In this document: piece after piece, positions 27,603-37,793 of the stretch | Layout: each line of letters begins with the position of its first letter | How positions within the stretch are numbered: the stretch's first letter is position 1 | Assembly: GCF_002135295.1 (NCBI RefSeq) | Contig: NZ_NEGG01000015.1 | Location: 1-64,000 of the forward strand | Length of the DNA: 64,000 nucleotides | Source of the DNA: Acinetobacter sp. ANC 5054 | Lineage (GTDB): Bacteria; Pseudomonadota; Gammaproteobacteria; Pseudomonadales; Moraxellaceae | Direction: 5' to 3' | The notes under the pieces: model-generated | The model's database searches: none | The model's input: the letters and a program-made list of their open reading frames with translations, nothing else | What the model was told of the DNA's origin: nothing | Translations under genes and position numbers: made by a program

Positions 27603-28112
27603 ATGAATCTAAATGTACAAAAGCAGTTATGGTTTAGCCATATGTATCAAACACATCAAACAACTTTACTATCCTGGTTTAAGCACAAACTTCAGCATCA
27701 TCATCAATCTGAAGACTTAAGTCAGGAAGTCTTTTATCGCGCCCTGAAAAGCCATTATCAACATGAAAATATTAAGGAACCCAAAGCTTGGCTATTTGGC
27801 ATTGCCAAACATGTCATAATCGACCATTGGCGCCATCAACAAGTTGAACGCTTATATTTAGAGGCATTGGCCCAATTACCTGCTGAGTTTTATCCTTCTG
27901 TTGAACATGAAATCTGTATTCGTGAGACATTATTCCAAGTCCATAAAGTCTTGGAAGAATTACCTGCACGTGCAGCACAAGTTTTTTTATTGTCTCAACT
28001 CGATGGCTTAACCTATAAAGGCATTTGTGCGCAGCTTAATATTTCTGAAGCCACCGTAAAACGGGACATGAAACTCGCTTTTCTTGCCTGTATCAGTCTT
28101 CAACAACAATAA
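27603..28112 (+). CDS. FecI-type ECF sigma factor
   Basis: A 169-residue iron-starvation ECF sigma factor. Region 2 (HHQSEDLSQEVFYRALKS ... KAWLFGIAKHVIIDHWR) and region 4 (LPARAAQVFLLSQLDGLTYKGICAQLNISEATVKRD) are both complete. In FecI systems a ferric-siderophore receptor signals through FecR to this sigma factor, which then transcribes the receptor gene. Here fecR and an STN receptor follow directly, the standard order. The Fur box upstream sets iron control. Confidence 0.92.
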   Translation: MNLNVQKQLWFSHMYQTHQTTLLSWFKHKLQHHHQSEDLSQEVFYRALKSHYQHENIKEPKAWLFGIAKHVIIDHWRHQQVERLYLEALAQLPAEFYPSVEHEICIRETLFQVHKVLEELPARAAQVFLLSQLDGLTYKGICAQLNISEATVKRDMKLAFLACISLQQQ

Positions 28113-28126
28113 TTTATCATTCACAT

Positions 28127-29077
28127 ATGAAAACTCCAGAAAAACTGTCCAAACACGTTTTAGATGAAGCAACTGATTGGCTAGTGATTTTGCACTCTGG
28201 AGAAGTTAGTGATGAACAGTATCAGCAATTTGAAGAATGGAAAAATCAAAAATCTGAAAATACACTAGCCATTGAGCAAGTCCAAAAAGTCATCTCAGGA
28301 CTCAATGAACTGCCTACAAATTTAAGCCATGAATCTTTTACCCGATCAAAGAATAAACTTCATCAGACATTAAAAAATAATACTTTATTGAGCCTAATTG
28401 GCCTTTTCATACTCACATTTTTTTTATATCAATTGCCTTGGTCAAAATGGCAAACTGACTATCACACAGATATTGGTGAAATTAAGAATATTGCTTTGGA
28501 AGACGGTTCTCAACTTATACTTGCCAGCAATAGCTATATCAATGTCGAATACACAAAGCAATCCCGGAAAATTAAACTTATTTCCGGTGAAATTTATATA
28601 AAAACTGCTAAAGACCCTTATAAACGCCCTTTCTTTGTGAGTACTTCAAATGGTGACTTGGAAGCATTAGGTACCCAATTTACTGTACGGTAAGAAAAGA
28701 AAAAAACTAAATTAAATGTTTATGAACATGCTGTAGCCATTCATTCAGCTGGACCTGCAAGAGAAAAAATAATCAAACAAGGATTTCGTGCTGTTTTTAA
28801 TACTCAACATATATCTAACGCGATTCCTTTAAAAAATGACCAGCCATACTGGACGCAACATTTGCTAGTAGTTGAAAACTGGCCTCTCAAAAAAGTTTTA
28901 CACGAATTATACCGTTACCAGCAAGGCACGTATTTTATAGATCCCAGTATTGAAAATATTCAAATTTCAGGCGTGTTTTCTTTGGTACACATTGATCAAA
29001 GTCTTGAGACCATCGCTCATGCAAACAGTCTTAATTTAGAGTTTTATAGTCCATATATACTTCATATTAAAAAATAG
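28127..29077 (+). pseudogene. FecR-type anti-sigma regulator interrupted by an in-frame stop
   Basis: The frame runs from ATG 28127 to the natural stop at 29077 (316 sense codons, normal FecR length) except for a single TAA at 28691-28693 after FTVR. Codons on both sides stay in the same frame. The downstream part (KLNVYEHAVAIHSAG ... GTYFIDPSIENIQISGVFS) is typical FecR C-terminal sequence. A one-base C-to-T change (CAA to TAA) would explain it. The truncated 188-residue product would keep the cytoplasmic sigma-binding domain (about 1-80) and the membrane helix (about 86-104) but lose most of the periplasmic receptor-sensing part. Confidence 0.85.
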
Positions 29078-29241
29078 TAATTCGAGTCTTTAATTGCTCT
29101 TCAGCGAATGGTGATGCCCCCTCTGTAATCAATAATATTCTGTAGATATCCGATCGGTCCAAAATAACTTGCAATAAAAATATGAGCTTTTTTTTTTATT
29201 TATTCGACTTATAGGTAAACATACTTTCAGATGCAAATTTT

Positions 29242-31758
29242 ATGTCAAAATTTCAGGTCAAAACCACATTAGCTATTGCCATTCGAGCAGTTTTATTAGG
29301 AGCTCCAGCACTTACAGTTGGAGTACTATCAACCAGTGGCTATGCAGCTGCCGCACAAAATATCACCGTAAAAAAAAGCACACTCGATCAAGCGTTAAAA
29401 CAGCTTGCTATTCAAACAGGAATAACGATTAGCTATGATGCTCAAGCATTTTCAAAAATAAATAGTAATGGGTTACAGGGTCAATTTTCTCCTGAACAAG
29501 CTTTAAGAATTTTATTACAACCAGCTAACTTAGAAGCAATTAAACTTGAAAATGGTGGCTTTAGCATTAAGCCTCTTCACAAAGCAGCCAGTGAAACTCA
29601 GTACCCCCAACTCAGCACAACTCAAGCAAGTACAACATCTCAAGATACGAATCCTTCCACCCATGAAGTTACGCAATTACCCGCAATTATAGTCACTGTA
29701 AATAAAAAAAGCCCATTAACGACTGAAGGAACCAATTCATATACAGCTAAGGCAACAGCAGCCTCTACAGGTTTAGCCCTGTCATTAAAAGAAACACCTC
29801 AATTAGTCAGTGTGATCACACGACAGCAAATGGAAGATCAAAATCTTACTCAGCTTATGGATGTCGCCAATCAAGCCGCAGGGTTGACCATTAAGCAAGG
29901 CGGCAATATCGGCTCAGACAATTCTCCAATTTATGCGCGCGGTCAAACTGTAGACAGCTATTTACTAGATGGCATAAAACTACTCAACTCATATTCAAGT
30001 ATTTTCCAAAGCCAAGACACAGCTCTTTTTGATCGAGTTGAAATTGTTCGTGGAGCAAATGGATTAATGACTGGCGCTGGTACAGCCAGTGCCAGTATCA
30101 ATATGGTACGAAAGAAGCCATTAAAAGATTTTAAAGCTTCTGTCAGTGCAAGTGCTGGCTCATGGGATACTTACCGCACCGATCTTGATATATCCACCCC
30201 ACTCAATAAAGAAGGCACAATCCGTGGACGTACAGTGTTTGCATATCAAACAGGCGATTCATATATAGACCGTTATAGCGAGGAACGCAAAGTCGCTTAT
30301 GGGGTTGTTGAAGCCGATTTAAATGATAATACCAAAGCCAGCCTTGGTGTTAGTTATCAACAAATTGATATAGAAGGCATTGCCCGCAGCGGTTTACCAA
30401 CTTATTACACAGATGGAACACCTATCGATTGGTCACAGTCTGATTCAGCCGCGGCAAATTGGTCAACATCTGACCGCTCAACAACAGGCTATTTTGCTGA
30501 TATTGAACATCAACTTAATGATCGTTGGAAAATAAAGGGGCTTGCATCCCGCACCATTACCTCTTCTGATGAAATTGTCGGCTATGTGTTTTCCGGTTCA
30601 GGAATAAATAAAGAAACTGGCGCTGGCAGCGTGCTTTATGGAACACGCTGGGACTATAAACCCACCCAAGATTTATTTAATTTAACACTGAATGGCTCAT
30701 TTGATTTGTTTAATCAAACGCATGACGTTGTTGTTGGAACAACTTATGCTAAAAGCAAAAATAAGCGCCCAAGCTCAACGGGTTGGAATACTAGTACCAT
30801 AGATAATATTTTTACTTGGGATGGCTATACGCCAGCTAAACCAGATTTAAAAACCAATGGCTGGTATAGTACAGATGAAAAAAGCCTCTCCGCATTTAGT
30901 GCCGCCCGCTTAAAACTGAGTGACCCGCTTGCTATGATTATCGGTGCCCGATTTGATGATTGGGAACGAATTTCAAAAACCAATCCGGAAACCGGCGGCA
31001 CTGCGACAAACAAAAAACAAACCGAAAAAGAAATCATTCCTTATATTGGATTAACATACGATTTCACTCCACATTGGACAGCCTACACCAGCTATACAAC
31101 TATTTTCTCTCCACAAGATAAATATGATATTAGCGGGAATTTTATCGATCCATTGGTTGGCAATAGTACTGAAATTGGCGTTAAAGGTGAATTTTTTGAT
31201 AATCAGTTAAATATCGGTGCAGCCATCTACCAAACCAAAGAAGACAATAAAGCTATTTTAATTACTGGCGCGCCACAAATTACTCTGCCTAATGGACAAA
31301 AAGTATCCCCATATCGCGCGGAATCAGGTACAAAAAGTCGCGGTATTGAGTTAGAAGCTACAGGGAAAATTACTGATTTATGGCAACTTTCAGCAAGCTT
31401 TACACGTAATCTTTCCCAAGACAGCAAAGGTGACAGCCTAAATAGTGATGTGCCTAATAATACAGCTAAATTATTTACGACATATACATTATCTCAGTTA
31501 GATGAAGCACTCACCATAGGTGCAGGAATCCGTTGGCAAAGTGATATTTACACATATGTCAAGCGTACTAATTCATTTAAATCAGAACAAGGGAGCTATG
31601 GCATAGTTGATTTAATGGCGCGCTATAAAATCAATGAAAATCTCACAGCGAATTTAAATATTAATAATCTATTGAATGAAAAATATCATTTATCGACTTT
31701 AAATAGTTACTATGGTGCACCAACTAACTTTCAGGTAGGTGTAAAGTATAATTGGTAA
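29242..31758 (+). CDS. TonB-dependent siderophore receptor with STN signalling domain (FpvA/FecA type)
   Basis: An 838-residue receptor. It has a signal peptide to about residue 38, an STN domain (about 40-112, TLDQALKQLAIQTGITISYD), a TonB box near AIIVTVN, and a plug (about 178-290) with PIYARGQTVDSYLLDG. The plug is followed by a 22-strand barrel ending in the aromatic-terminal VGVKYNW. STN domains pass ligand signals to FecR, agreeing with fecI-fecR upstream. The sequence looks most like hydroxamate/pyoverdine-type receptors, but the ligand is not known. Confidence 0.93.
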   Translation: MSKFQVKTTLAIAIRAVLLGAPALTVGVLSTSGYAAAAQNITVKKSTLDQALKQLAIQTGITISYDAQAFSKINSNGLQGQFSPEQALRILLQPANLEAIKLENGGFSIKPLHKAASETQYPQLSTTQASTTSQDTNPSTHEVTQLPAIIVTVNKKSPLTTEGTNSYTAKATAASTGLALSLKETPQLVSVITRQQMEDQNLTQLMDVANQAAGLTIKQGGNIGSDNSPIYARGQTVDSYLLDGIKLLNSYSSIFQSQDTALFDRVEIVRGANGLMTGAGTASASINMVRKKPLKDFKASVSASAGSWDTYRTDLDISTPLNKEGTIRGRTVFAYQTGDSYIDRYSEERKVAYGVVEADLNDNTKASLGVSYQQIDIEGIARSGLPTYYTDGTPIDWSQSDSAAANWSTSDRSTTGYFADIEHQLNDRWKIKGLASRTITSSDEIVGYVFSGSGINKETGAGSVLYGTRWDYKPTQDLFNLTLNGSFDLFNQTHDVVVGTTYAKSKNKRPSSTGWNTSTIDNIFTWDGYTPAKPDLKTNGWYSTDEKSLSAFSAARLKLSDPLAMIIGARFDDWERISKTNPETGGTATNKKQTEKEIIPYIGLTYDFTPHWTAYTSYTTIFSPQDKYDISGNFIDPLVGNSTEIGVKGEFFDNQLNIGAAIYQTKEDNKAILITGAPQITLPNGQKVSPYRAESGTKSRGIELEATGKITDLWQLSASFTRNLSQDSKGDSLNSDVPNNTAKLFTTYTLSQLDEALTIGAGIRWQSDIYTYVKRTNSFKSEQGSYGIVDLMARYKINENLTANLNINNLLNEKYHLSTLNSYYGAPTNFQVGVKYNW

Positions 31759-31839
31759 TATTTAAAATTTGGTAATATTAAAGGCTTATTTATTGCACAA
31801 TATTTGTCAATGAATAAGCCTACCCAATGCTGCACGTGC

Positions 31840-31938
31840 ATAATTTTACGATATTAGGCCGACCTCATACCCAAGTTATCACTTAACTTTGAGTCGCTTA
31901 GGAGAGTTCTACTTTTAAAATCTTTGTGCAACAAAGCC
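31840..31938. mobile_element. Insertion-sequence end remnant
   Basis: Reading leftward, GGCTTTGTTGCACAAA (31938-31923) looks like an IS5-group terminal repeat of Acinetobacter elements. About 80 bases of non-coding, IS-leader-like sequence follow it. No transposase ORF remains. The same end, in the same orientation, occurs at 16181-16196. The left limit is an estimate. Confidence 0.4.
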
Positions 31939-31965
31939 GTTTGTAATTAAAAACTATAGATAAAA

Positions 31966-31995
31966 AAAGCCCCTGTATCACTACAGGGGCTTTTT
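31966..31995. terminator. Terminator after tRNA-Ser
   Basis: AAAGCCCCTGTA and TACAGGGGCTTT arms with A and T runs on opposite sides. It lies directly downstream of the minus-strand tRNA-Ser. Confidence 0.85.
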
Positions 31996-32001
31996 CGAAT
32001 T

Positions 32002-32091
32002 TGGCGGAAGCGGTGAGATTCGAACTCACGGAGGACTCGCGCCCTCGTCGGTTTTCAAGACCGGTGCATTAAACCGCTCTGCCACGCTTCC
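32002..32091 (-). tRNA. tRNA-Ser (anticodon UGA)
   Basis: A 90-base class II tRNA. Acceptor GGAAGCG pairs with CGCTTCC, the anticodon stem-loop CGGTCTTGAAAACCG places TGA in the loop, and a long variable arm, T-loop GTTCGAATC and encoded CCA are present. It is a common type of target for island integrases, and it borders the iron region. Confidence 0.97.
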
Positions 32092-32179
32092 ATGTGCGCC
32101 ATAATACGGAGGTTTTAACTTTCTGACAAGTAAAAATTACAACTAAACCTTTCAAATGAATATTGTTTCACCAAATTCA

Positions 32180-34216
32180 TTATAGTTTTGCTGCAAGTTC
32201 CGCTCCTTCACGAATCGCACGCTTGGCATCAAGCTCTGCTGCCAGTTTTGCACCACCAATAATATGATAATTTGCTAAAGTTTTTTCGCCCTGTTCAGGC
32301 ATCAATTGTTTAACCGACTCTTGTCCTGCACAGACCACAACAGTATCAACTCGAAGCAATTGGTCATGTCCGGCGTGTTCAATCCACAGCCCTTCATCTG
32401 TAACGGCTTTATATTGCACGCCACGTAGCATACGCACCGCATTTTTCTTCAATTGTGCGCGATGCACCCATCCCGATGTTTTACCCAAACCTGCACCTAA
32501 TGGTGAAGTTTTTCGTTGTAGCAAAAATATTTCACGTACAGGCGCTTCAATTTCCGCAGTTTGCATGCCGCCTTCAGACACATAATTCGGATTTGGATCT
32601 ACACCCCACTCACGCTGCCAATCTGCCAAAGGTTGAGGCTGTGGCTGATGCGGCGGTTTAAGTAAAAATTCTGAAACATCAAAACCAATACCACCTGCAC
32701 CAATAACTGCAACTTTATGCCCAACTTCTGCACCTTTTAACACTTCGGCATACGACAGTACATTTGGAGCATCACTACCCGAAATTTTTAAACTACGTGG
32801 CACGACGCCTGTTGCAATAATGACTTCTTCAAAACCTTCACGTTCCAATTGTTCACGATTCACGCGTGTATTCAAACGCAGTTCCACGCCTGTTGTTTCA
32901 ATCTGCACTTTATAGTAGCGAATAGTTTCATGAAATTCTTCTTTACCCGGAACGACTTTGGCCAAATTAAACTGACCGCCAACTTCGTTGCTCGCTTCAA
33001 ATAAAGTTACATCATGTCCACGGCTCGCCGCTACAGTTGCTGCCGACATGCCTGCCACACCACCACCGACCACGGCTATGCGTTTCGGTTTCTTGGTTTT
33101 TAAATACACCAATTCGGTTTCGTAAGCAGCACGTGGGTTGACCAAACAACTCACACGTTGATTTTTAAAAGTATGATCCAAACACGCTTGGTTACAAGCG
33201 ATACAGGTATTAATTTCATCAACACGATTGGTTGCTGTTTTATTTACCCAAAATGGGTCCGCCAACAATGGACGCGCCATTTGAACCATATCCGCCTTGC
33301 CAGAAGCTAAAATTTCCTCTGCTGTTTCAGGCATATTAATACGATTGGATGCAATAACAGGAATACTCAAATGCTTTTTAACTTCAGCGGTATAGTCCAC
33401 AAAAGCAGCTCGTGGCACTGAAGTCACAATGGTCGGAATACGTGCTTCATGCCAGCCAATACCCGTATTAAGCAAAGTGACGCCAGCTTGTTCTAAGGCT
33501 TTAGCAACAGTAATAACTTCTGCCATGGTGTTGCCGTCATGGACTAAATCCAGCAATGACAAACGGAAGCAAATAATAAATTTTTCACCCACTTCTGCGC
33601 GAATCGCTTTGACGATTTCAACCGCAAGGCGCATACGGTTTTCAATATCACCACCCCAGCGGTCCGTACGCTGATTCACATGACGGCTTAAAAATTGGTT
33701 CAACAAATAACCTTCTGAACCCATGATTTCTACACCATCATAGCCAGCCTTATGTGCAAGGCTAGCAGACTTAGCAAAGTCATGAATCGTTGCCAAAATT
33801 TGCTTTTCACTAAGTTGGCGCGGTTTAAATGGTGAAATTGGTGATTTGATTGGACTTGAAGACACGACGAATGGTTGATAGCCATAGCGCCCTGCATGCA
33901 AAATTTGCATTAAAATTTTAGCGCCATGCTTATGCACAGCATGGGTCACAAGTCTGTGCGGTGCAACATCTCCCAAGGTATTCATTGTTCCACCCGCAGG
34001 GAGCAACCAACCTTGGCGATTTGGTGATATACCACCTGTAATAATCAGGCCCACACCACCCTTTGCGCGCTCGCCAAAATAAGCAGCTAACTTTGGATAA
34101 TTATAAAAACGATCTTCCAAACCACTATGCATGGAACCCATGACCACACGATTTTTTATAGTCGTAAAACCTAAATGCAGCGGTTTTAAAATATTTGCAT
34201 AGCTAGTCGTTGTCAT
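32180..34216 (-). CDS. fadH: 2,4-dienoyl-CoA reductase (NADPH)
   Basis: A 678-residue iron-sulfur flavoenzyme needed to degrade unsaturated fatty acids with double bonds at even positions. The N-terminal Old-Yellow-Enzyme barrel (about 1-350) is followed by the 4Fe-4S cysteines in CIACNQACLDH...VSCLVNP, then FAD (VVGGGVAGMSAA) and NADPH (VIGAGGIGFDV) binding motifs. Full length agrees with FadH of E. coli. It is transcribed alone. Confidence 0.95.
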   Translation of the reverse strand: MTTTSYANILKPLHLGFTTIKNRVVMGSMHSGLEDRFYNYPKLAAYFGERAKGGVGLIITGGISPNRQGWLLPAGGTMNTLGDVAPHRLVTHAVHKHGAKILMQILHAGRYGYQPFVVSSSPIKSPISPFKPRQLSEKQILATIHDFAKSASLAHKAGYDGVEIMGSEGYLLNQFLSRHVNQRTDRWGGDIENRMRLAVEIVKAIRAEVGEKFIICFRLSLLDLVHDGNTMAEVITVAKALEQAGVTLLNTGIGWHEARIPTIVTSVPRAAFVDYTAEVKKHLSIPVIASNRINMPETAEEILASGKADMVQMARPLLADPFWVNKTATNRVDEINTCIACNQACLDHTFKNQRVSCLVNPRAAYETELVYLKTKKPKRIAVVGGGVAGMSAATVAASRGHDVTLFEASNEVGGQFNLAKVVPGKEEFHETIRYYKVQIETTGVELRLNTRVNREQLEREGFEEVIIATGVVPRSLKISGSDAPNVLSYAEVLKGAEVGHKVAVIGAGGIGFDVSEFLLKPPHQPQPQPLADWQREWGVDPNPNYVSEGGMQTAEIEAPVREIFLLQRKTSPLGAGLGKTSGWVHRAQLKKNAVRMLRGVQYKAVTDEGLWIEHAGHDQLLRVDTVVVCAGQESVKQLMPEQGEKTLANYHIIGGAKLAAELDAKRAIREGAELAAKL

Positions 34217-34399
34217 ACTGAATCCTTAATTTTGGCTTTGCAACTTGTTGCATAATACTTTAACGCTATTTTTATCTTTTACGATGGCAATTCAAAAATA
34301 TTTGTCTGCTTTTTCGGTCAATACACCTGTTCTTTTATCTTTCATTTTGTGACATAAATATTTCAATTGTCTTATTTTTTGAATTTCTAATTGTAAATA

Positions 34400-34430
34400 A
34401 AAAAGCCAGTACATGTTCTGCGCTGGCTTA
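34400..34430 (-). terminator. Terminator of dld
   Basis: AAGCCAG and CTGGCTT arms; on the minus strand followed by TTTTTTATT, 37 bases beyond the dld stop. Confidence 0.7.
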
Positions 34431-34466
34431 ATGTTAAATTCATTATTTGAAAATATAGATGGGCTA

Positions 34467-36164
34467 TTATTTCCAATATTTAAGCTTACTGGTCTGCCCA
34501 ATGCCGATATTAAAACTATTGGTTGGGTCGAGCTTTTGATAATGATTTTTTAAGGCTGGTTTTGCGACATAGAGATGCCCAACATTGTGCTCCGCAGGAT
34601 ATTCTGCACCACGCACATCTAGTAAATGCCACATCTGATGTTCCATCGCTAAAGGATCTACGCCTTTTTTGACAATATAGTCCTGATGGAACACATGACA
34701 CAAAAAATGCCCGTAATACAATTTATGAATGATCAAATCATCCATTTCCTTGGGTAAAGTTTCGACCCATTCACGGTCGTTACGGCGTAGTGCAATATCC
34801 AGCGCGACAATATCTTCGACTTCTGAACGGTGGGTATCACGGTAACGAATGGCTGCACCAGCCACAGCAAAACGGTGTAAAAAAGCTTTGCGACCTTCTT
34901 CATCTGTGCAATGAAAATAACTGCCTGTTGCCTTGTCTTGAAAATAGCTTTTTAGATAGTTTTCGGCTAAATCCGCATCCTGATTTTCAATACGGATCAC
35001 CAAATGATGTTCATACAAATCACGGAATTCATTCATGCGTTTGGGCAAATGGTTCGGCATAAATTTAGTGACGAGTTGCAAAACTTTGTCAGATAAACCG
35101 CGTAATCCAAGTTTTTCTAAATAACCATCCACTTTATCTTTCATGGCAAATGCAGCGGGTACTTTGGCTGTACCAAATTTCTCGATAAACACAAACGTAT
35201 CTTTGCCATATTCTGCACCAATGTCATAGGCAACACGGTGGATGTATTCTCCTGCGATAGGCAAGCGCGGCAAATCTTTCAGTAAAAAACGACGAATTTC
35301 GGTCAGGTCATCTTGTGAATTAGTACCGACATAAAATACTTGGCTTGGAATTTTTTCAAAGGTGTCTAAACGCACTGCAAATACACAGACTTTCCCTGCT
35401 GAGCCAGAGGCTTCAAATAAGCGTGATGGATCGGCATTAAAACGTGCTGGCGTATTTTCATCGACCTGCTTTACGTCATGTGCATAACGCTGATCGGATG
35501 CGCAGCAACTAGAATTATTTACAATGTCATTAAGCTGATAGTGCTTATTTTCAAGTTTGGTCAGAATCTCTTCAGGCGTTTCACCCAAATGCACGCCTAG
35601 ATGATTGACCAGCTCCAATTCACCTGCTTCATTGACCTGTGCATACAGTGCAAGTTCAGTATAGGCTGGGCCACGGCGCACCAATGCACCCCCTGAGTTA
35701 TTGCATACGCCGCCAAGCACCGATGCACCAATGCAAGACGAGCCAATCACCGAATGTGGTTCACGGTTAAACTGTGCCAGCTCTTTTTCGAGTCGGTCTA
35801 AGGTTGCACCCGGCAAACAAATCACTTGCTGACCTTCGTTAATCACTTGAATACCTGCCAAACGGCGAGTGCTCATTAAAATCACTGGACGGTCGTAGTC
35901 TTCACCAAAGGGGGTTGAACCGCCTGTCAGTCCTGTATTGGCTGCCTGCATAATCACAATACAATCGGCATCAACCGCGGTTTTCAGTACTTGCCATTGT
36001 TCAAGCAATGTTCCCGGTACAGCAACCGCCAGCACTTGGCCTGAACCATAGCGGCGACCTTGGCGATAGAGACGTGTATCGTTATCGTCGGTCAATACAT
36101 GTTGTTTGCCGACTATGTTGATAAGTTTTTGAATGGTTTGTTGTGCATCTGATTGTGTGAACAT
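34467..36164 (-). CDS. dld: D-lactate dehydrogenase (quinone), FAD-dependent
   Basis: A 565-residue peripheral membrane flavoenzyme oxidising D-lactate to pyruvate with electrons to quinone. The PCMH-type FAD domain is seen with AANTGLTGGSTPFG (about residues 78-91) and VIGSSCIGASVLGGVCNNSGG. The Dld-specific C-terminal membrane-binding part follows. It belongs to the lactate-use cluster, but a 470-base gap with repeats separates it from lldD, so it may have its own promoter. Confidence 0.95.
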   Translation of the reverse strand: MFTQSDAQQTIQKLINIVGKQHVLTDDNDTRLYRQGRRYGSGQVLAVAVPGTLLEQWQVLKTAVDADCIVIMQAANTGLTGGSTPFGEDYDRPVILMSTRRLAGIQVINEGQQVICLPGATLDRLEKELAQFNREPHSVIGSSCIGASVLGGVCNNSGGALVRRGPAYTELALYAQVNEAGELELVNHLGVHLGETPEEILTKLENKHYQLNDIVNNSSCCASDQRYAHDVKQVDENTPARFNADPSRLFEASGSAGKVCVFAVRLDTFEKIPSQVFYVGTNSQDDLTEIRRFLLKDLPRLPIAGEYIHRVAYDIGAEYGKDTFVFIEKFGTAKVPAAFAMKDKVDGYLEKLGLRGLSDKVLQLVTKFMPNHLPKRMNEFRDLYEHHLVIRIENQDADLAENYLKSYFQDKATGSYFHCTDEEGRKAFLHRFAVAGAAIRYRDTHRSEVEDIVALDIALRRNDREWVETLPKEMDDLIIHKLYYGHFLCHVFHQDYIVKKGVDPLAMEHQMWHLLDVRGAEYPAEHNVGHLYVAKPALKNHYQKLDPTNSFNIGIGQTSKLKYWK

Positions 36165-36636
36165 ATTTCTAATCCTGTTCTAAAAGTATTTTTGAGTTAT
36201 TCATCACTCTTCTCATACGTTTTAGAAATATCGTCATAATTCATATTTGCTACGCGAAAACGTCATCGGTTGCTGTTTGAGGCAGACTGAAATAGGCATC
36301 ATCATGTTTCTGCGAAAAATTATTTCGTTTTGTTATTTGACGAGTTCAACGGATGACAAATGCCTTTGGTTACTTTGGGCAAAACCAAAGTAACAGCTGA
36401 GCTCCTCACATTTGCTTTTTCACGATAAGACTCCGTCTCAAATCATCTTACTTAAGTTTACGATCGATATGATTAACATAGACTTAGAAGAAGAAATCTA
36501 AAAATACGAAGCTATTCTTTATCATTTATACATTCTTAAAATCTCCCCTAACCCCTCTTTAAAAAGAGGGGGACTTCTGCTGTATAAATAGTCAGAAGCC
36601 ATGACTTTATAAGGAAGAAATAATTAAAAGATAAAC
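36165..36636. repeat. Intergenic gap with palindromic repeat elements
   Basis: No gene. A perfect inverted repeat has arms GTTACTTTGG and CCAAAGTAAC (36369-36394). A second has arms CCCCTCTTT and AAAGAGGGG (36552-36571) within a stretch reading CCCCTAACCCC. Neither has a T run on its exit side, so neither is an obvious terminator. They look like dispersed intergenic palindromes of the REP kind. Confidence 0.5.
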
Positions 36637-37791
36637 TTACCCCGCCAATTCTTTATCTAATCTCACCAAACAATCAGAGCTAATATCCGCGATGGTTTTC
36701 GCACCTGTCAAAGTCATGGCAACACGCATTTCTTTATCGATGAGTTCGAGTAAGTTACTTACACCCTCACCGCCAGCAGCACCGAGCGCATAAACAAATG
36801 CACGACCAAGCATACAAGTATCTGCACCGAGTGCTAGCATGCGCACGACATCCAAACCATTACGAATGCCCGAGTCAGCGAGAATTTTGATATCGCCTTT
36901 CACTGCATCAGCAATTGGCGGTAAAGCACGTGCTGAAGATAAAACGCCATCTAACTGACGACCACCGTGGTTCGACACTACAATGCCATCTGCGCCAAAA
37001 CGTACCGCATCTTTGGCATCTTCAGGATCTAAAATGCCTTTAATCACCATTGGGCCATCCCAAAATTCACGAATCCACTCGAGGTCTTTCCATGAAATAG
37101 ACGGATCAAAGTTATTGCCCAACCAGCCAATATAATCTTCTAAACCTGTCGGCTTACCTAAGTATTTAGAGATATTGCCTAAATCATGCGGACGGCCCAT
37201 TAAACCGACATTCCATGCCCAATGTGGGTGGAAGCAAGACTGCATATAACGGCGCATTGCAGCATTTGGCCCGCTCATGCCAGAGTGTGCATCACGATAA
37301 CGTGCGCCCGGAACTGGCATATCAACGGTAAACACCAATGTCGAACAGCCCGCAGCTTTGGCGCGTTCCAAAGCATTTTTCATAAAGCCACGGTCACGCA
37401 GCACATAAAGCTGGAACCACATTGGGCGGTTAATGGCAGGTGCAACTTCTTCAATTGGACACACTGAAACTGTCGATAGTGTAAATGGAATGCCCTTTTT
37501 ATCCGCAGCCACAGCAGCTTGGACTTCACCGCGACGTGCATACATCCCTGTTAAACCGACAGGTGACAGCGCCACTGGCATCGACAGGGTTTCATCAAAC
37601 AGTTTGGTTTCTAAGCTCAGTTGCGACATGTCATTGAGCACACGCTGCCTTAAAGCAATTTTTGATAAATCTTCTACGTTGCGCTTCAGGGTATATTCCG
37701 AGTACGCCCCACCGTCAATATAATGAAAAAGAAACGGCGGCAGTCGACGCTGTGCGGCTTCACGGTAGTCATTCGCAGAAGAAATAATCAT
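36637..37791 (-). CDS. lldD: L-lactate dehydrogenase (quinone), FMN-dependent
   Basis: A 384-residue FMN alpha-hydroxyacid dehydrogenase that oxidises L-lactate to pyruvate. It has the family signature with the catalytic histidine ([11 protein letters not shown]), the N-terminal FMN contacts ([14 protein letters not shown]) and a membrane-binding segment in the middle. The gene follows lldR by two bases in the lldP-lldR-lldD operon. Confidence 0.96.
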   Translation of the reverse strand: MIISSANDYREAAQRRLPPFLFHYIDGGAYSEYTLKRNVEDLSKIALRQRVLNDMSQLSLETKLFDETLSMPVALSPVGLTGMYARRGEVQAAVAADKKGIPFTLSTVSVCPIEEVAPAINRPMWFQLYVLRDRGFMKNALERAKAAGCSTLVFTVDMPVPGARYRDAHSGMSGPNAAMRRYMQSCFHPHWAWNVGLMGRPHDLGNISKYLGKPTGLEDYIGWLGNNFDPSISWKDLEWIREFWDGPMVIKGILDPEDAKDAVRFGADGIVVSNHGGRQLDGVLSSARALPPIADAVKGDIKILADSGIRNGLDVVRMLALGADTCMLGRAFVYALGAAGGEGVSNLLELIDKEMRVAMTLTGAKTIADISSDCLVRLDKELAG

Positions 37792-37793
37792 GT

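Noticed and set aside
16181..31938. Composite transposon carrying the iron region
   Set aside because: The two IS-like ends have the same orientation, no transposase is left and no target duplication was recognised; only remnants can be claimed.
34292..34501. 69-codon minus-strand ORF at the end of dld
   Set aside because: It overlaps the dld stop and its terminator in another frame.
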